A DNA stretch of 64,000 nt from assembly GCF_033283405.1 (NCBI RefSeq), contig NZ_JAWMQR010000007.1, positions 62,001 to 126,000 of the forward strand, in the 5' to 3' direction. Position 1 is the first letter of the stretch. Every line of letters starts with the position of its first letter. The notes below the pieces were generated by a model that saw nothing but the letters and a program-made list of their open reading frames with translations, did not search any database and was not told the DNA's origin. The position numbers were made by a program, and so were the translations under genes. Shown here piece after piece: positions 15,071 through 24,192 of the stretch. Source of the stretch: Halioxenophilus sp033283405 (GTDB lineage Bacteria; Pseudomonadota; Gammaproteobacteria; Pseudomonadales; Cellvibrionaceae).

Positions 15071-15895
15071 ATGCCTGAATTACCGGAAGTAGAAACCACT
15101 CGCCGTGGCCTGGAACCCCACGTCGTGGGCCGCACCGTGAAAAGCCTGGTGGTGCGCAACCCCAATCTGCGCTGGCCGGTGCCCGCAGAGCTGGCTGCAG
15201 CCATCAGCGGCAAAAAGCTGAAAGCGATCGAGCGGCGCGGCAAATACCTGCTGTTGCACTTTGCCAACGGCACAGCACTCTGGCATTTGGGTATGTCGGG
15301 CTCGTTGCGGGTGTTGCAGGGTGAGCTGCTCAAGCAGCCCGCGGCGGTGCACGACCATGTCGACCTGGTATTGAGCGGCGGCGTGGCCGTGCGTTTTACC
15401 GACCCGCGCCGGTTTGGTGCGCTGCTCTGGACCACCGAGCCGCTGGCGGAACATCCACTGCTCGCGCACCTGGGGCCAGAGCCGCTCACCGATGCTTTCA
15501 ATGCCAACTACCTCTACGCCAAAACCCGCAAGCGCAGCCAACCCATCAAAACACTGATTATGGACAGCAAAGTGGTGGTGGGGGTGGGGAATATCTACGC
15601 CAACGAGGCGCTGTTTGCAGCGGGTATTCGGCCGGGTACCGGGGCGGGGCGGCTCAGCAAGCCAAAAATCGCCGCTCTGGTTGAGGAGATCAAAAAAGTG
15701 TTGGCCAGTGCCATCACCCAGGGTGGGACTACGCTGCGGGATTTCACCGGCGGCGATGGCAAGCCGGGTTACTTCGCCCAGCGGTTGTCGGTCTATGGCC
15801 GGGGGGGCAAACCCTGCCGGATCTGTTCACAGCCGCTAGTGGAGGTGCGCATGGGCAATCGCTCGACGGTCTACTGCCGTCAATGCCAGAAATAG
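15071..15895 (+). CDS. mutM: formamidopyrimidine-DNA glycosylase
   Basis: Bifunctional glycosylase/AP lyase removing 8-oxoguanine and ring-opened purines. The 274-residue product begins MPELPEVETTRRGLEPHVVG, with the catalytic N-terminal proline and Glu after Met removal. It has RRGKYLLLHF with the conserved lysine, GVGNIYANEALF (helix-two-turn-helix), and a C-terminal zinc finger with two CxxC pairs (CRIC...CRQC). Length is normal. ATG at 15071. It is convergent with coaD 28 bases away, a conserved pairing in gammaproteobacteria. Confidence 0.97.
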   Translation: MPELPEVETTRRGLEPHVVGRTVKSLVVRNPNLRWPVPAELAAAISGKKLKAIERRGKYLLLHFANGTALWHLGMSGSLRVLQGELLKQPAAVHDHVDLVLSGGVAVRFTDPRRFGALLWTTEPLAEHPLLAHLGPEPLTDAFNANYLYAKTRKRSQPIKTLIMDSKVVVGVGNIYANEALFAAGIRPGTGAGRLSKPKIAALVEEIKKVLASAITQGGTTLRDFTGGDGKPGYFAQRLSVYGRGGKPCRICSQPLVEVRMGNRSTVYCRQCQK

Positions 15896-15923
15896 CTGTC
15901 AAGGTGGCGCAAATAGCCGCGAA

Positions 15924-16403
15924 CTAACGGTTAAATTTCTCTTTCAGGCTGTTAACAACGATGGGGGGTACGAAGTTGCTGACATCACCCCCCAGGGAGG
16001 CGATTTCACGTACCAGGGAGGAGGAGATGTAACTGAGGTGCTCGGCGGGGGTGAGGAACAGGGTCTCCATCTTGTCGGAGAGCGCCCGGTTCATATTGGC
16101 CAACTGGAACTCGTACTCGAAGTCGGAGACAGCGCGCAGACCGCGCATCACCGCCTGGGCGTTGAGCTGCTCCACCAGGTTGGCGAAGAGAATATCGAAA
16201 CCGATGACGGTGACGTTATCCAGGTGGGCCAGCACCTGTTGTACCTGATTCACACGTTCATCCAGGTCGAACAGGGGGTTCTTTTTGGTGCTGGCGGCAA
16301 CCGCTACTACCACGTTGTCGAACAGGCGGCAGGCGCGCTCGACCAGATCCACGTGACCATTGGTGATAGGGTCAAAGGTGCCAGGATAGACGACTTTTTT
16401 CAT
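15924..16403 (-). CDS. coaD: phosphopantetheine adenylyltransferase
   Basis: Transfers AMP to 4'-phosphopantetheine, the penultimate step of CoA synthesis. 159 residues, as expected. It shows the nucleotidyltransferase motif YPGTFDPITNGHVDL at the N-terminus, RGLRAVSDFEYEFQLANMNR in the middle and YISSSLVREIASLGGDVS near the end. ATG at 16403. Together with coaBC it means two CoA-pathway genes lie in this window, though not adjacent. Convergent with mutM and same strand as rsmD. Confidence 0.97.
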   Translation of the reverse strand: MKKVVYPGTFDPITNGHVDLVERACRLFDNVVVAVAASTKKNPLFDLDERVNQVQQVLAHLDNVTVIGFDILFANLVEQLNAQAVMRGLRAVSDFEYEFQLANMNRALSDKMETLFLTPAEHLSYISSSLVREIASLGGDVSNFVPPIVVNSLKEKFNR

Positions 16404-16500
16404 AAATTACTCCCAATTGACCCTTTTTCCGTCATGGTCGATGAGTTTGCGGCAATGTTACCAATTTGCTGCAACAGCACAAAGAGCCGCGATTTATACC

Positions 16501-17103
16501 TCAGCCCGCCACCTGAAACAATTGAAATCTGATCGTTCCGGCGGTTTTGCTGCGATGCAGGCGCCACTGGACAGGGACTGTCACGGCTTCATCCTTGGGT
16601 GTTTCTATGTAAATCCAGGCGTCGCTGGCCAGTAGCGGGCTCGCGGCCAGGGCCTCAATCGCTTCGGCCCAAAGCCCTTTGGCAAAGGGCGGGTCGCAAA
16701 AGACCACCTGCACTGGTGTTTGGCCGCTGTGCAGACTAGCAGCCGATTGTTGCAGCCAGGTAACGGCGTCGGTCTGCAGCACTTGGGCGGCTGTACAGCT
16801 GAGCTTGGCCAGGTTGGCCTTAAGGGCCTGGCAGGCGCTGGCCTGGCTGTCGATGAATGTGCAGTGGGCGGCGCCCCGGGAGAGCGCTTCCAGCCCCAAG
16901 GCGCCGGAGCCGGCGAAGAGGTCAAGGCAGCGGGCGCCGGGCAGTTCCGCCTGCAGCCAGTTGAAGAGGGTTTCGCGGATGCGGTCGCCGGTGGGTCGCA
17001 AGCCGTCCAGGGCGGGAAAGGCCAGCTTTCGCCCGCGCCACTGGCCAGCAATAATACGCAGCTGGCCGTCGGCGGTGTGGCGTGGTTTGGAATGTCTCGT
17101 CAT
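16501..17103 (-). CDS. rsmD: 16S rRNA (guanine966-N2)-methyltransferase
   Basis: Methylates G966 of 16S rRNA in the 30S subunit. From the ATG at 17103 the product is 200 residues, close to E. coli RsmD (198); the open frame continues 100 codons upstream but that part is not conserved. Motifs: LRIIAGQWRGRKL, RPTGDRIRETLFNWL, the SAM-binding DLFAGSGALGLEALSRGA and the catalytic DPPF. The start is divergent from ftsY with about 130 bases between, the usual rsmD/ftsY arrangement. Confidence 0.95.
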   Translation of the reverse strand: MTRHSKPRHTADGQLRIIAGQWRGRKLAFPALDGLRPTGDRIRETLFNWLQAELPGARCLDLFAGSGALGLEALSRGAAHCTFIDSQASACQALKANLAKLSCTAAQVLQTDAVTWLQQSAASLHSGQTPVQVVFCDPPFAKGLWAEAIEALAASPLLASDAWIYIETPKDEAVTVPVQWRLHRSKTAGTIRFQLFQVAG

Positions 17104-17235
17104 GGGTTGCGGGGCTCGTGCAGAAGTTAGGGGCTTGCGGTATTGGCCGGAGATAACTGGTGATAGAATGCCGCGTTCGATGGTCCACCAGAACAAGTGG
17201 TGATCACGCCACCAAGCAGTGCGGAATTCCAATTT

Positions 17236-18333
17236 ATGTTTTTTAAGCGCAAAAACAAAAAGCAGCCCGAGGCTGCAGTCAGTGCCGACGAAATTATACG
17301 CACGGAGCAAAACCCGGGGCCAGCAGATCAACCCCCGGCCGATTCGGAGCCGGTTGCAGACGAACCGGCTGCTGTCGTAACAGAAGCGGCCAGTGAGCCC
17401 GCCCAAGCCGAGAAGCTCGGTTTCTTCCTGCGCATCAAAAAGGGGCTGTCGCGCACCAGCTCGTCACTGAGCAGTGGCCTGGCCAACCTGCTGCTGGGCA
17501 AGAAAGAGATCGACGAAGAGCTGCTCGAAGAGATCGAAACCCTGCTGCTGACGGCGGATATCGGTATTGACGCCACCTCGGAGATTATCGACGAACTCAC
17601 CGCCAGTATTGAGCGCAAGCAGCTGACCAACGGCGACGCCGTCTACCAGGCGTTGCAAACTCATCTGGCCAACCTGTTGATCCCGGTGGAGCGGCCACTG
17701 GAGATAGACACCGCCAAAAAACCCTACGTCATTCTGGTGGTGGGGGTGAATGGCGTGGGCAAAACCACCACCATCGGCAAGCTGGCCAAGTACCTGATGG
17801 GCAGTGGCAAAAAAGTGGTGTTGGCGGCTGGCGATACCTTTCGGGCGGCCGCCGTCGAACAGCTGCAGATCTGGGGTGAGCGCAATCAGGTACCGGTGGT
17901 TGCCCAGCACACCGGTGCCGACAGCGCCTCGGTTATCTTCGATGCCATTCAGTCGGCCCAGTCCCGCGGTGCCGATGTGGTCATCGCCGATACCGCCGGG
18001 CGCTTGCACAACAAAAGCAATCTGATGGAAGAGCTCGCCAAGGTTAAGCGGGTGATGGCCAAGCTCGACGACAGCGCCCCCCACGAGGTGCTGTTGGTGC
18101 TGGATGCCGGCACCGGCCAGAACGCACTCAACCAGGCGGAGCAGTTTAAAAGTGCGGTGGGGGTCTCTGGACTGGTGCTCACCAAGCTGGATGGCACCGC
18201 CCGCGGTGGAATCATCTTTGCGTTAAGTAAGCGCTATAACATACCGGTGCGCTTTATCGGCGTTGGCGAAAGTGCCGAAGATCTGCAGCCCTTCTCGGCG
18301 CAGGCCTTTATCGATGCTCTGTTTGACCGCTAA
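17236..18333 (+). CDS. ftsY: signal recognition particle receptor FtsY
   Basis: Membrane-associated SRP GTPase that delivers ribosome-nascent chains to the translocon. From the ATG at 17236 (MFFKRKNKK) there are 365 residues: an acidic, proline-rich A domain of about 70 residues, then an N domain, then the G domain with GVNGVGKTTTIGKLAKY, DTFRAAAVEQL, DTAGRLHNKSNLM and TKLDGTARGG. The A domain is shorter than in E. coli. First gene of ftsY-ftsE-ftsX; ftsE begins 60 bases after its stop. Confidence 0.97.
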   Translation: MFFKRKNKKQPEAAVSADEIIRTEQNPGPADQPPADSEPVADEPAAVVTEAASEPAQAEKLGFFLRIKKGLSRTSSSLSSGLANLLLGKKEIDEELLEEIETLLLTADIGIDATSEIIDELTASIERKQLTNGDAVYQALQTHLANLLIPVERPLEIDTAKKPYVILVVGVNGVGKTTTIGKLAKYLMGSGKKVVLAAGDTFRAAAVEQLQIWGERNQVPVVAQHTGADSASVIFDAIQSAQSRGADVVIADTAGRLHNKSNLMEELAKVKRVMAKLDDSAPHEVLLVLDAGTGQNALNQAEQFKSAVGVSGLVLTKLDGTARGGIIFALSKRYNIPVRFIGVGESAEDLQPFSAQAFIDALFDR

Positions 18334-18393
18334 CCGGTGTGGCCAAAAACCGCGCCCAATCCAAAAAACGGAATTTTACCAAAGCCGACGACC

Positions 18394-19095
18394 ATGATCC
18401 GATTCGACCACGTCGCCAAGCGTTACGAAAACCAGGATGCCTTGACCAACCTCTCGTTTGAACTGGCGTCGGGGGAGTTCGCCTTCCTGACGGGCCATTC
18501 GGGCGCCGGCAAAAGTACCCTGCTGAAGCTGATCATGCTGATCGAGCGCCCCTCCCGCGGCCAGGTGCTGGTGCTCAATCAAAACCTGAGCCGCCTGAGT
18601 GACCGCCACATACCGGCGCTGCGGCGGCAGGTGGGGGTGGTCTTTCAAAACCACCAACTGCTGTTTGATCGCAACGTCTTTGAGAATGTCGCCCTGCCGC
18701 TGCACATCGCCGGTATTCGCGGGCGCGAGCTGGGCCGCCGCGTGCGCGCCGCGCTTGATAAGGTGGGCCTGCTCAATAAAGAGAAGCACAACCCGGTCAC
18801 CCTCTCCGGCGGTGAGCAGCAGCGGGTGGGTATTGCCCGGGCGGTGGTTAACAAGCCGCCGGTGCTGCTTGCCGATGAGCCCACCGGTAACCTCGACCCG
18901 GAGCTGTCGGCCGAGGTGATGAACCTGTTCCAGCAGTTTAATCAGGTAGGGGTGACGGTTTTGATCGCCAGCCACGATATCGCCTTGATCCGCACCATGG
19001 GCAAGCGGGTGCTGGGGCTGGCCCAGGGCCGCTTGGTGCACGATGGCATACTGGTGGCCCGCTCGGAGATGGCCGGGGAGCGCGCCGATGGCTGA
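18394..19095 (+). CDS. ftsE: cell division ATP-binding protein FtsE
   Basis: ABC ATPase that with FtsX couples cytokinesis to activation of periplasmic amidases. 233 residues from the ATG at 18394 (MIRFDHVAKRY). Walker A GHSGAGKSTLLK, Q-loop VVFQNH, signature LSGGEQQRVGIARA and Walker B VLLADEPTGNLD are intact. The C-terminus is about ten residues longer than in E. coli. The stop overlaps the ftsX start by eight bases, implying translational coupling. Confidence 0.96.
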   Translation: MIRFDHVAKRYENQDALTNLSFELASGEFAFLTGHSGAGKSTLLKLIMLIERPSRGQVLVLNQNLSRLSDRHIPALRRQVGVVFQNHQLLFDRNVFENVALPLHIAGIRGRELGRRVRAALDKVGLLNKEKHNPVTLSGGEQQRVGIARAVVNKPPVLLADEPTGNLDPELSAEVMNLFQQFNQVGVTVLIASHDIALIRTMGKRVLGLAQGRLVHDGILVARSEMAGERADG

Positions 19096-20125
19096 GGGTA
19101 ATCGACGGCGACAGGGAAAGCCCGTGCGCCGGGAAGCACCCCGCCCGGCCGCCAAGCCGGAGCCGCGCCCAGCCAAAAAGGCAGTGCGGCGGGTAGAGAT
19201 AACCGTGGTTGAGCGGCTGGCGGCCTACTTTCGCCACCACCACACCAGTGCCCAGGAGGCCTTCTTACGCTTGGTGCAGAGCCCCGGCCAGAGCCTGCCC
19301 ACCTGCCTGGTGATCGCCATCGCCCTGGCCCTGCCGGCTATGCTCTACCTGGGCTTGATCAACCTGGAGTCCCAGGCCAATCGCTGGCAGGCGCCGGCAC
19401 AGCTGTCGGTGTTTCTGCACAAGCGGGCCAGCAACACGGCTATCACGGCTCTGCGCGAGCAACTTGCCACCCGTACCGATATCGAATCGACCCGATTCAT
19501 CACCGCCGACCAGGCCTTAAAGGAGTTTGAGCGGGTCTCCGGTTTTAGCGATGTGTTGAACTCCCTGGAGAGCAACCCGCTACCGGCGGTACTGGTGATC
19601 ACGCCGGCCAATTTGTCGGTGGAGGCCCTGGCCAAGATGCAGACGGAGCTGAGCGCGCTCACCATAGTCGACAGTGTGCAGCTCGACCTGGAGTGGGTAG
19701 CCAGGCTACAGCAGATTACCGCCCTGGTGGGCCGTATTGTCGGTGCTCTGGCGCTGTTGCTGGCGGTGGGGGTGATCCTGATAGTGGGCAATGTCATCCG
19801 TCTGGCCATCGCCAACCGCAAGGATGAGATCGTCATCGCCAAGCTGGTGGGCGCCAGCAACGGCTTTGTGCGGCGGCCATTCCTCTACACCGGCCTCTGG
19901 TACGGCTGTTTTGGGGGTATATTGGCGCTGTTGATGCTGGCCGCGGCCCAACTTTGGCTGGCCGGGCCCATCGCGCGCCTGGCGCAGCTCTACAACTCCG
20001 AGTTTGAGCTGGCCGGGCTTGGCTTTGCCGGTAGCTTCAACTTGGTTTTGGCGGCCGCCGTGCTAGGCTCTATGGGAGCCGTTTTATCCGTATCGCGCCA
20101 CTTGGCGGCCATCAAACCCAGTTAA
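19088..20125 (+). CDS. ftsX: cell division protein FtsX
   Basis: Membrane partner of FtsE. 345 residues from the ATG at 19088. A basic cytoplasmic N-terminal tail (about 65 residues, rich in Arg/Pro) is followed by one membrane helix, an extracytoplasmic domain of about 110 residues that in homologs contacts EnvC-like amidase activators, then three more helices near residues 215-345. Four helices in all fit the family. Overlaps ftsE by eight bases; rpoH follows after about 160 bases. Confidence 0.95.
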   Translation: MAEGNRRRQGKPVRREAPRPAAKPEPRPAKKAVRRVEITVVERLAAYFRHHHTSAQEAFLRLVQSPGQSLPTCLVIAIALALPAMLYLGLINLESQANRWQAPAQLSVFLHKRASNTAITALREQLATRTDIESTRFITADQALKEFERVSGFSDVLNSLESNPLPAVLVITPANLSVEALAKMQTELSALTIVDSVQLDLEWVARLQQITALVGRIVGALALLLAVGVILIVGNVIRLAIANRKDEIVIAKLVGASNGFVRRPFLYTGLWYGCFGGILALLMLAAAQLWLAGPIARLAQLYNSEFELAGLGFAGSFNLVLAAAVLGSMGAVLSVSRHLAAIKPS

Positions 20126-20226
20126 CCCGGGCTGGGGTTGAAAACACGGAAACTGGCCCCAAGCTCTCTCAAATTGATTTGATCTGGATAAAATTAGCAG
20201 GTAAATCAATGAACTATCCGGTTTCT

Positions 20227-20257
20227 GGTAGTCTAACCTTGGCAATGATAGACTACC
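20227..20257 (+). promoter_or_regulatory. 9-bp inverted repeat upstream of rpoH
   Basis: GGTAGTCTA (20227-20235) and its exact reverse complement TAGACTACC (20249-20257) enclose 13 bases, ending 25 bases before the rpoH ATG and 13 bases before the TGGAGG ribosome site. It may be an operator or a hairpin in the rpoH leader. Confidence 0.55.
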
Positions 20258-20282
20258 GCCCCTTACTCATCTGGAGGTATAC

Positions 20283-21143
20283 ATGGGAACCAACTTACTG
20301 CCTGTACAAGTGCTTGCCCCTGGGCAGAACCTAAACTCGTACATTCAGGCTGTAAATAGCTTCTCTATTCTCACCGCCGACGAAGAAAAACAGCTGGCTG
20401 AGCAGCTCTACTACGAAAATGATCTGGAAGCTGCCCGCCGCCTGGTAATGGCACACCTGCGCTTCGTGGTGCATATCGCCAAATCCTACGCCGGTTACGG
20501 CCTCAACCAGTCTGATCTGGTGCAAGAGGGTAACGTCGGCCTGATGAAGGCGGTTAAGCGCTTCAACCCGGAAAAAGGCGTGCGTCTGGTCTCCTTCGCG
20601 GTGCATTGGATCAAGGCCGAAATCCACGAATTCATTCTGCGCAACTGGCGCATTGTGAAGGTGGCCACCACCAAAGCGCAGCGCAAGCTGTTCTTTAATC
20701 TGCGTGGCGCCAAAAAACGACTGGCCTGGCTCAACAACGAAGAAGCCGCCGCCGTTGCCGCCGACCTGAATGTCGATGTCAAACAGGTTCGGGAGATGGA
20801 GGGTCGCCTGGCGAGCACCGATATGGGCTTTGACGCCGGTGTTGATGACGACGACGATACCGCCTTCCAAGCGCCGGCTAACTACCTGGAAGATGCCCGC
20901 TACAATCCGGCAACTCAGTTAGAGGAGTCCGATTGGGAGACCAACAGCGTCAACAACCTGGAGATGGCACTGGATCAACTGGATGAGCGCAGCCGCGATA
21001 TTCTGGCCAGCCGCTGGTTAACCGACGACAAGCTCACCCTGCACGATCTGGCGGATCGTTATGGTGTCTCTGCTGAGCGAATTCGCCAGCTGGAAAAAAA
21101 CGCCATGAAGAAGATCAAAGCGATGATTGAGGTGAGCGCCTAA
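20283..21143 (+). CDS. rpoH: RNA polymerase heat-shock sigma factor RpoH (sigma-32)
   Basis: Directs transcription of heat-shock genes such as hslVU, whose promoter in this window fits. 286 residues, close to E. coli (284). Region 2 contains DLVQEGNVGLMKAVKRFNPEKGVRLVSFAVHWIKAEI; the RpoH box QRKLFFNLR is intact; region 4 holds DLADRYGVSAERIRQLEKNAMKK. ATG at 20283 with the strong ribosome site TGGAGG. Location after ftsYEX is conserved. Control is likely partly translational, as in E. coli, and the inverted repeat just upstream is a candidate element. Confidence 0.98.
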   Translation: MGTNLLPVQVLAPGQNLNSYIQAVNSFSILTADEEKQLAEQLYYENDLEAARRLVMAHLRFVVHIAKSYAGYGLNQSDLVQEGNVGLMKAVKRFNPEKGVRLVSFAVHWIKAEIHEFILRNWRIVKVATTKAQRKLFFNLRGAKKRLAWLNNEEAAAVAADLNVDVKQVREMEGRLASTDMGFDAGVDDDDDTAFQAPANYLEDARYNPATQLEESDWETNSVNNLEMALDQLDERSRDILASRWLTDDKLTLHDLADRYGVSAERIRQLEKNAMKKIKAMIEVSA

Positions 21144-21168
21144 AACGCGGGCCCTCAATCAGCGAAAC

Positions 21169-21197
21169 AAAGCCGTGCACTAGCGCGGCTTTTTTTT
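21169..21197 (+). terminator. intrinsic terminator of rpoH
   Basis: AAAGCCGTGC, loop ACTA, GCGCGGCTTT followed by a run of T to 21197. The stem has one G-T wobble. It starts 25 bases after the rpoH stop. Confidence 0.85.
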
Positions 21198-21243
21198 GGG
21201 CGGAAAACCGGGTGCATTAAGAGTCATCCACAAGGGGAGATGA

Positions 21244-21636
21244 GTGATAAAATTTTTCGCAAGCTTTGCCTCAATCAGCGGCTTGTTGGCGGTGGTGCTT
21301 GGCGCCTTTGGTGCTCACGGTTTGAAGGGTAAAATTGCCGACCCGTTGTTAAGCGCTTATGCCACCGGTGTGCAGTACCACTTCTACCACACTCTGGCGC
21401 TGCTGTTTGTGGTGGTGCTGCTGTTGCTGCAGGGGCCGTCGCGCCTGCTGGGCGCCAGCGCTGGCTTTTTTATCGCGGGTATTGTTGCCTTTTCCGGCAG
21501 TCTCTACCTGCTGGCCCTGGGTGGGCCAAAATGGCTGGGCCCGGTGACGCCGCTGGGCGGCCTCTGCTTTATGGTGGGCTGGGTGTTGCTGGCCGCCTAT
21601 TTCCTATTCTCTTTTTCCAAGTCTGCTTCTGTGTAG
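21244..21636 (+). CDS. DUF423 family membrane protein
   Basis: 130-residue integral membrane protein of the DUF423 (YgdD-like) family; function unknown. The N-terminal signature LLAVVLGAFGAHGLKG and Q.HFYHTLALL are typical, and four hydrophobic segments span most of the length, with P.TPLGGLCF.VGW near the end. The start is GTG at 21244, preceded by GGGGAGATGA; an ATG four bases earlier is in another frame. Followed by trmB after 21 bases, so probably cotranscribed. Confidence 0.88.
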   Translation: MIKFFASFASISGLLAVVLGAFGAHGLKGKIADPLLSAYATGVQYHFYHTLALLFVVVLLLLQGPSRLLGASAGFFIAGIVAFSGSLYLLALGGPKWLGPVTPLGGLCFMVGWVLLAAYFLFSFSKSASV

Positions 21637-21657
21637 GCAGCATAACGACAGAATCGA

Positions 21658-22365
21658 ATGACCGACGCCAGTTTTCCCCTGAAACCCGAATTTAAAAATA
21701 AATCGATTCGCAGCTTTGTGATTCGAGCCGGCCGCATGACCGATGGCCAGAAAAACGCCTTTGCCCGCAGCTGGCAGCAGTATGGCGTCAGCCTGTTTAG
21801 CGGGCCGATTAATGTCGAGCAGCTGTTTGGTCGCCAGGCGCCACTGGTGGTTGAGGTGGGCTTTGGTATGGGCGACTCACTGTTGCAGATGTGCAAGCTG
21901 GAGCCGGAGAAAGACTTTATCGGCATTGAGGTGCACCCGCCTGGTGTTGGTCGGTTAATTAATAATGCCGAATTGGACGGGGTGGCTAACCTCAAGGTCT
22001 TTATGGCCGACGCCACGGATGTATTGGAAGATTGCATCGCCGACAGCTCCCTGGCGCGCTTTCAGCTCTACTTTCCCGACCCATGGCACAAGAAAAAACA
22101 CCACAAACGGCGTATCGTGCAGCCTGAGTTTGTGGCGCTGATACAGCGCAAACTGCAACCTGGCGGCATCTGCCATTTTGCCACCGACTGGCAGGAGTAC
22201 GCGGAGCAGATGCTGGAGATTTTGTCCGCTGCCGAGGGGCTGGACAATTGTGCCGGTGCTGGTAATTATCACCCGCGCCCGGAGCACCGGCCGGTAACCA
22301 AATTTGAAAGGCGCGGCGAAAATCTCGGCCACGGTGTTTGGGATCTGATGTTTGCCAAACGTTAA
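21658..22365 (+). CDS. trmB: tRNA (guanine46-N7)-methyltransferase
   Basis: Makes m7G46 in the variable loop of tRNA with SAM. 235 residues. Motifs: EVGFGMGDSLLQM for SAM binding, FIGIEVHPPGVGRLI, the family-defining YFPDPWHKKKHHKRRIVQ, and a C-terminal TKFERRGENLGHGVWDL. ATG at 21658. Follows the DUF423 gene on the same strand. Confidence 0.96.
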   Translation: MTDASFPLKPEFKNKSIRSFVIRAGRMTDGQKNAFARSWQQYGVSLFSGPINVEQLFGRQAPLVVEVGFGMGDSLLQMCKLEPEKDFIGIEVHPPGVGRLINNAELDGVANLKVFMADATDVLEDCIADSSLARFQLYFPDPWHKKKHHKRRIVQPEFVALIQRKLQPGGICHFATDWQEYAEQMLEILSAAEGLDNCAGAGNYHPRPEHRPVTKFERRGENLGHGVWDLMFAKR

Positions 22366-22451
22366 TCGATTTTGGGTGGTGGCGGCTGAGGGCAAGATGG
22401 CCCGGGGCTTGGTTGGCTGCCGACACCGGTGGTGTAAACAGTAAGAGATGG

Positions 22452-23021
22452 ATGATGAGCTATCTGAATTTTGGTCGACAACGATTGTTGGTGGTCTTGG
22501 GCACAATGCTGCTGTTAGCGGGTTGCGAAACCGGGCATCTGCTCAGCCTCTACTCCCTTGGCTTTCAAAAGCGCGATGTCTATCTCGACAATCTGGCCGA
22601 TGCCCGCGACGCCATGCGTTACTGTGTCGCACGCCTGGCGCCGGCGGTCGCTGCCGATAGCGAAGTGAAAAAGGCGATTAAGCGCTGCGATGAGTCGACG
22701 GCGGAATTTGCGTCAAAACTGAAAACCAGCAACCGGGTGGCGAAAGATTGGTTGGGCGACTGGCACAAGCATCCTGAAGAGTTCCAGTCGGGTAAGGCTT
22801 CTGTGGTTGAGGTTGAAACCGAGCAGCGCTTGCTGTTGCAACAGGGCCGGCAGTTGGCCGAATCGCTTAACGATGGCAGAAAAAACCTCGATCGAGGCGT
22901 AGCCATTGCTCCGGGCTGGCTGGCGGAGGCCGAAGCTTGGCTGGCGGCGGCCAACCAACACATCATCTGGCTGGAGTCGAGCAACAGCGGCTACCCTGTG
23001 CCCAAATCCGCTAATCCTTGA
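22452..23021 (+). CDS. lipoprotein of unknown function (weak DUF2959 resemblance)
   Basis: 189 residues from ATG at 22452 (the open frame reaches 22338 but overlaps trmB). A lipoprotein signal ending LLLAGC is clear. The mature part is helical and charged; it starts with a segment like FQKRDVYLDNLADARDAM, reminiscent of DUF2959 proteins, followed by likely coiled-coil helices and a tryptophan-rich C-terminus. Function unknown. Convergent with the WD40 lipoprotein gene 30 bases away. Confidence 0.7.
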   Translation: MMSYLNFGRQRLLVVLGTMLLLAGCETGHLLSLYSLGFQKRDVYLDNLADARDAMRYCVARLAPAVAADSEVKKAIKRCDESTAEFASKLKTSNRVAKDWLGDWHKHPEEFQSGKASVVEVETEQRLLLQQGRQLAESLNDGRKNLDRGVAIAPGWLAEAEAWLAAANQHIIWLESSNSGYPVPKSANP

Positions 23022-23051
23022 GTTAAGCCTTAGATCACTTAAGCCGGAGGC

Positions 23052-24050
23052 TTAGCGGCGTAGCTCGTGCTGAAAGCCATTCGCTGATAACGCCTGAAAT
23101 ACACCGGTGCCGGGGCCAAAGCCCACCGCCACCACCGCCGCGCCGGTGGGTTTCCAGGCGTTGCGTTTGGGCAGGTGCCACTCCTTCACCAAGCTCAGGC
23201 GTGCGGTATCCCACAGCTGCACCACCCGGTCCGGGCTGCCGGTCAGCAGCAGGCTGCTGTTGGCGCTGAATTCGGCGGCGGTAAAGCGGCTGCCACGCTT
23301 TAAGTGTTCCGCAGCCAGCGGCAACTCGCCAATCACCTCGCCATTGCTGGTGCGCCACAGCACCGCTTTATCGTACTGCGCCGCCGACAGCGCCAGGCGG
23401 CCGTCGGGAGACAATGCCACCTGTTGGACGTCGTCCTGGTGCTTAATGGTGAAGAGCGGCCGGCCGCTCTCCAGGTCCCAAAGCACGGCGGTGGTATCTT
23501 CCGAGCCGGTCAACGCCAGGCGGCCATCGTCACTGAGCGCCACACTGCGCACTGTGTTGGCGTGGTTCAAAACCCGCACGACACTGCGCTGGCGCAGGTT
23601 GTAGAGCAGCGCTTCGTTGCCGGTGGTGCCGACCAGGGCGTAGTTGCCGTTCTGGCCAAGCGCCACGTCGAGAATCTGGGCCGGGGCGGAGAGATAAACC
23701 ACCGCCTTGCCGGTGGTGGCCGACCACAGTACCAGTGTCTGATCTTCCGCCGTCACTGCCCATTGACCATCGGGCGAAAAATCGGTGGCGACAATAGCAC
23801 TCCTCTCCCCCGCTTTATGATTCCAGTTGAACAGCCGCTCACCGCGGCTGCTCCACAAGCTGCCGCCGTGGTAGATGGAGCCAATTACGAAATAGTCGCC
23901 ACTGGGGCTGATGGCGCCGCTGTAGAGCCCCTTGGCGGCGACTTCGGTGGTGGCACTGGGCCCCGGGGCGGGATCACAGGCGGTTAGCAGCAGTGTGATC
24001 AACACCAGCAGAGGGAGGGGCAGGAGCCGACCCGTTAGGGTACACGTCAT
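23052..24050 (-). CDS. WD40-repeat lipoprotein
   Basis: 332 residues with lipoprotein signal LITLLLTAC. The mature chain is built from about six to seven WD40-like blades, recognisable by repeated patterns such as SPDGQWAVTAEDQTLVLW, SDDGRLALTGSEDTTAVLWD, SPDGRLALSAAQYDKAVLW and SANSSLLLTGSPDRVVQLWD. This makes it a beta-propeller on the periplasmic or outer-membrane surface, probably a scaffold or binding protein. Partner unknown. ATG at 24050. Convergent with the preceding lipoprotein gene; rsd lies upstream on the same strand. Confidence 0.85.
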   Translation of the reverse strand: MTCTLTGRLLPLPLLVLITLLLTACDPAPGPSATTEVAAKGLYSGAISPSGDYFVIGSIYHGGSLWSSRGERLFNWNHKAGERSAIVATDFSPDGQWAVTAEDQTLVLWSATTGKAVVYLSAPAQILDVALGQNGNYALVGTTGNEALLYNLRQRSVVRVLNHANTVRSVALSDDGRLALTGSEDTTAVLWDLESGRPLFTIKHQDDVQQVALSPDGRLALSAAQYDKAVLWRTSNGEVIGELPLAAEHLKRGSRFTAAEFSANSSLLLTGSPDRVVQLWDTARLSLVKEWHLPKRNAWKPTGAAVVAVGFGPGTGVFQALSANGFQHELRR

Positions 24051-24192
24051 AGGATATCCAAACCGTTGTGCGAGTGGTGAACCACCCGCCTGTCAATTGC
24101 CGGCAGGGCCGGCAGCGCTCCGAAGGGTTATCGGCCGCTTTTGGAAAAGGTTAAACAGAGTGTAGCAATGTGGGGCGGCGGTGCGGGCGGGA

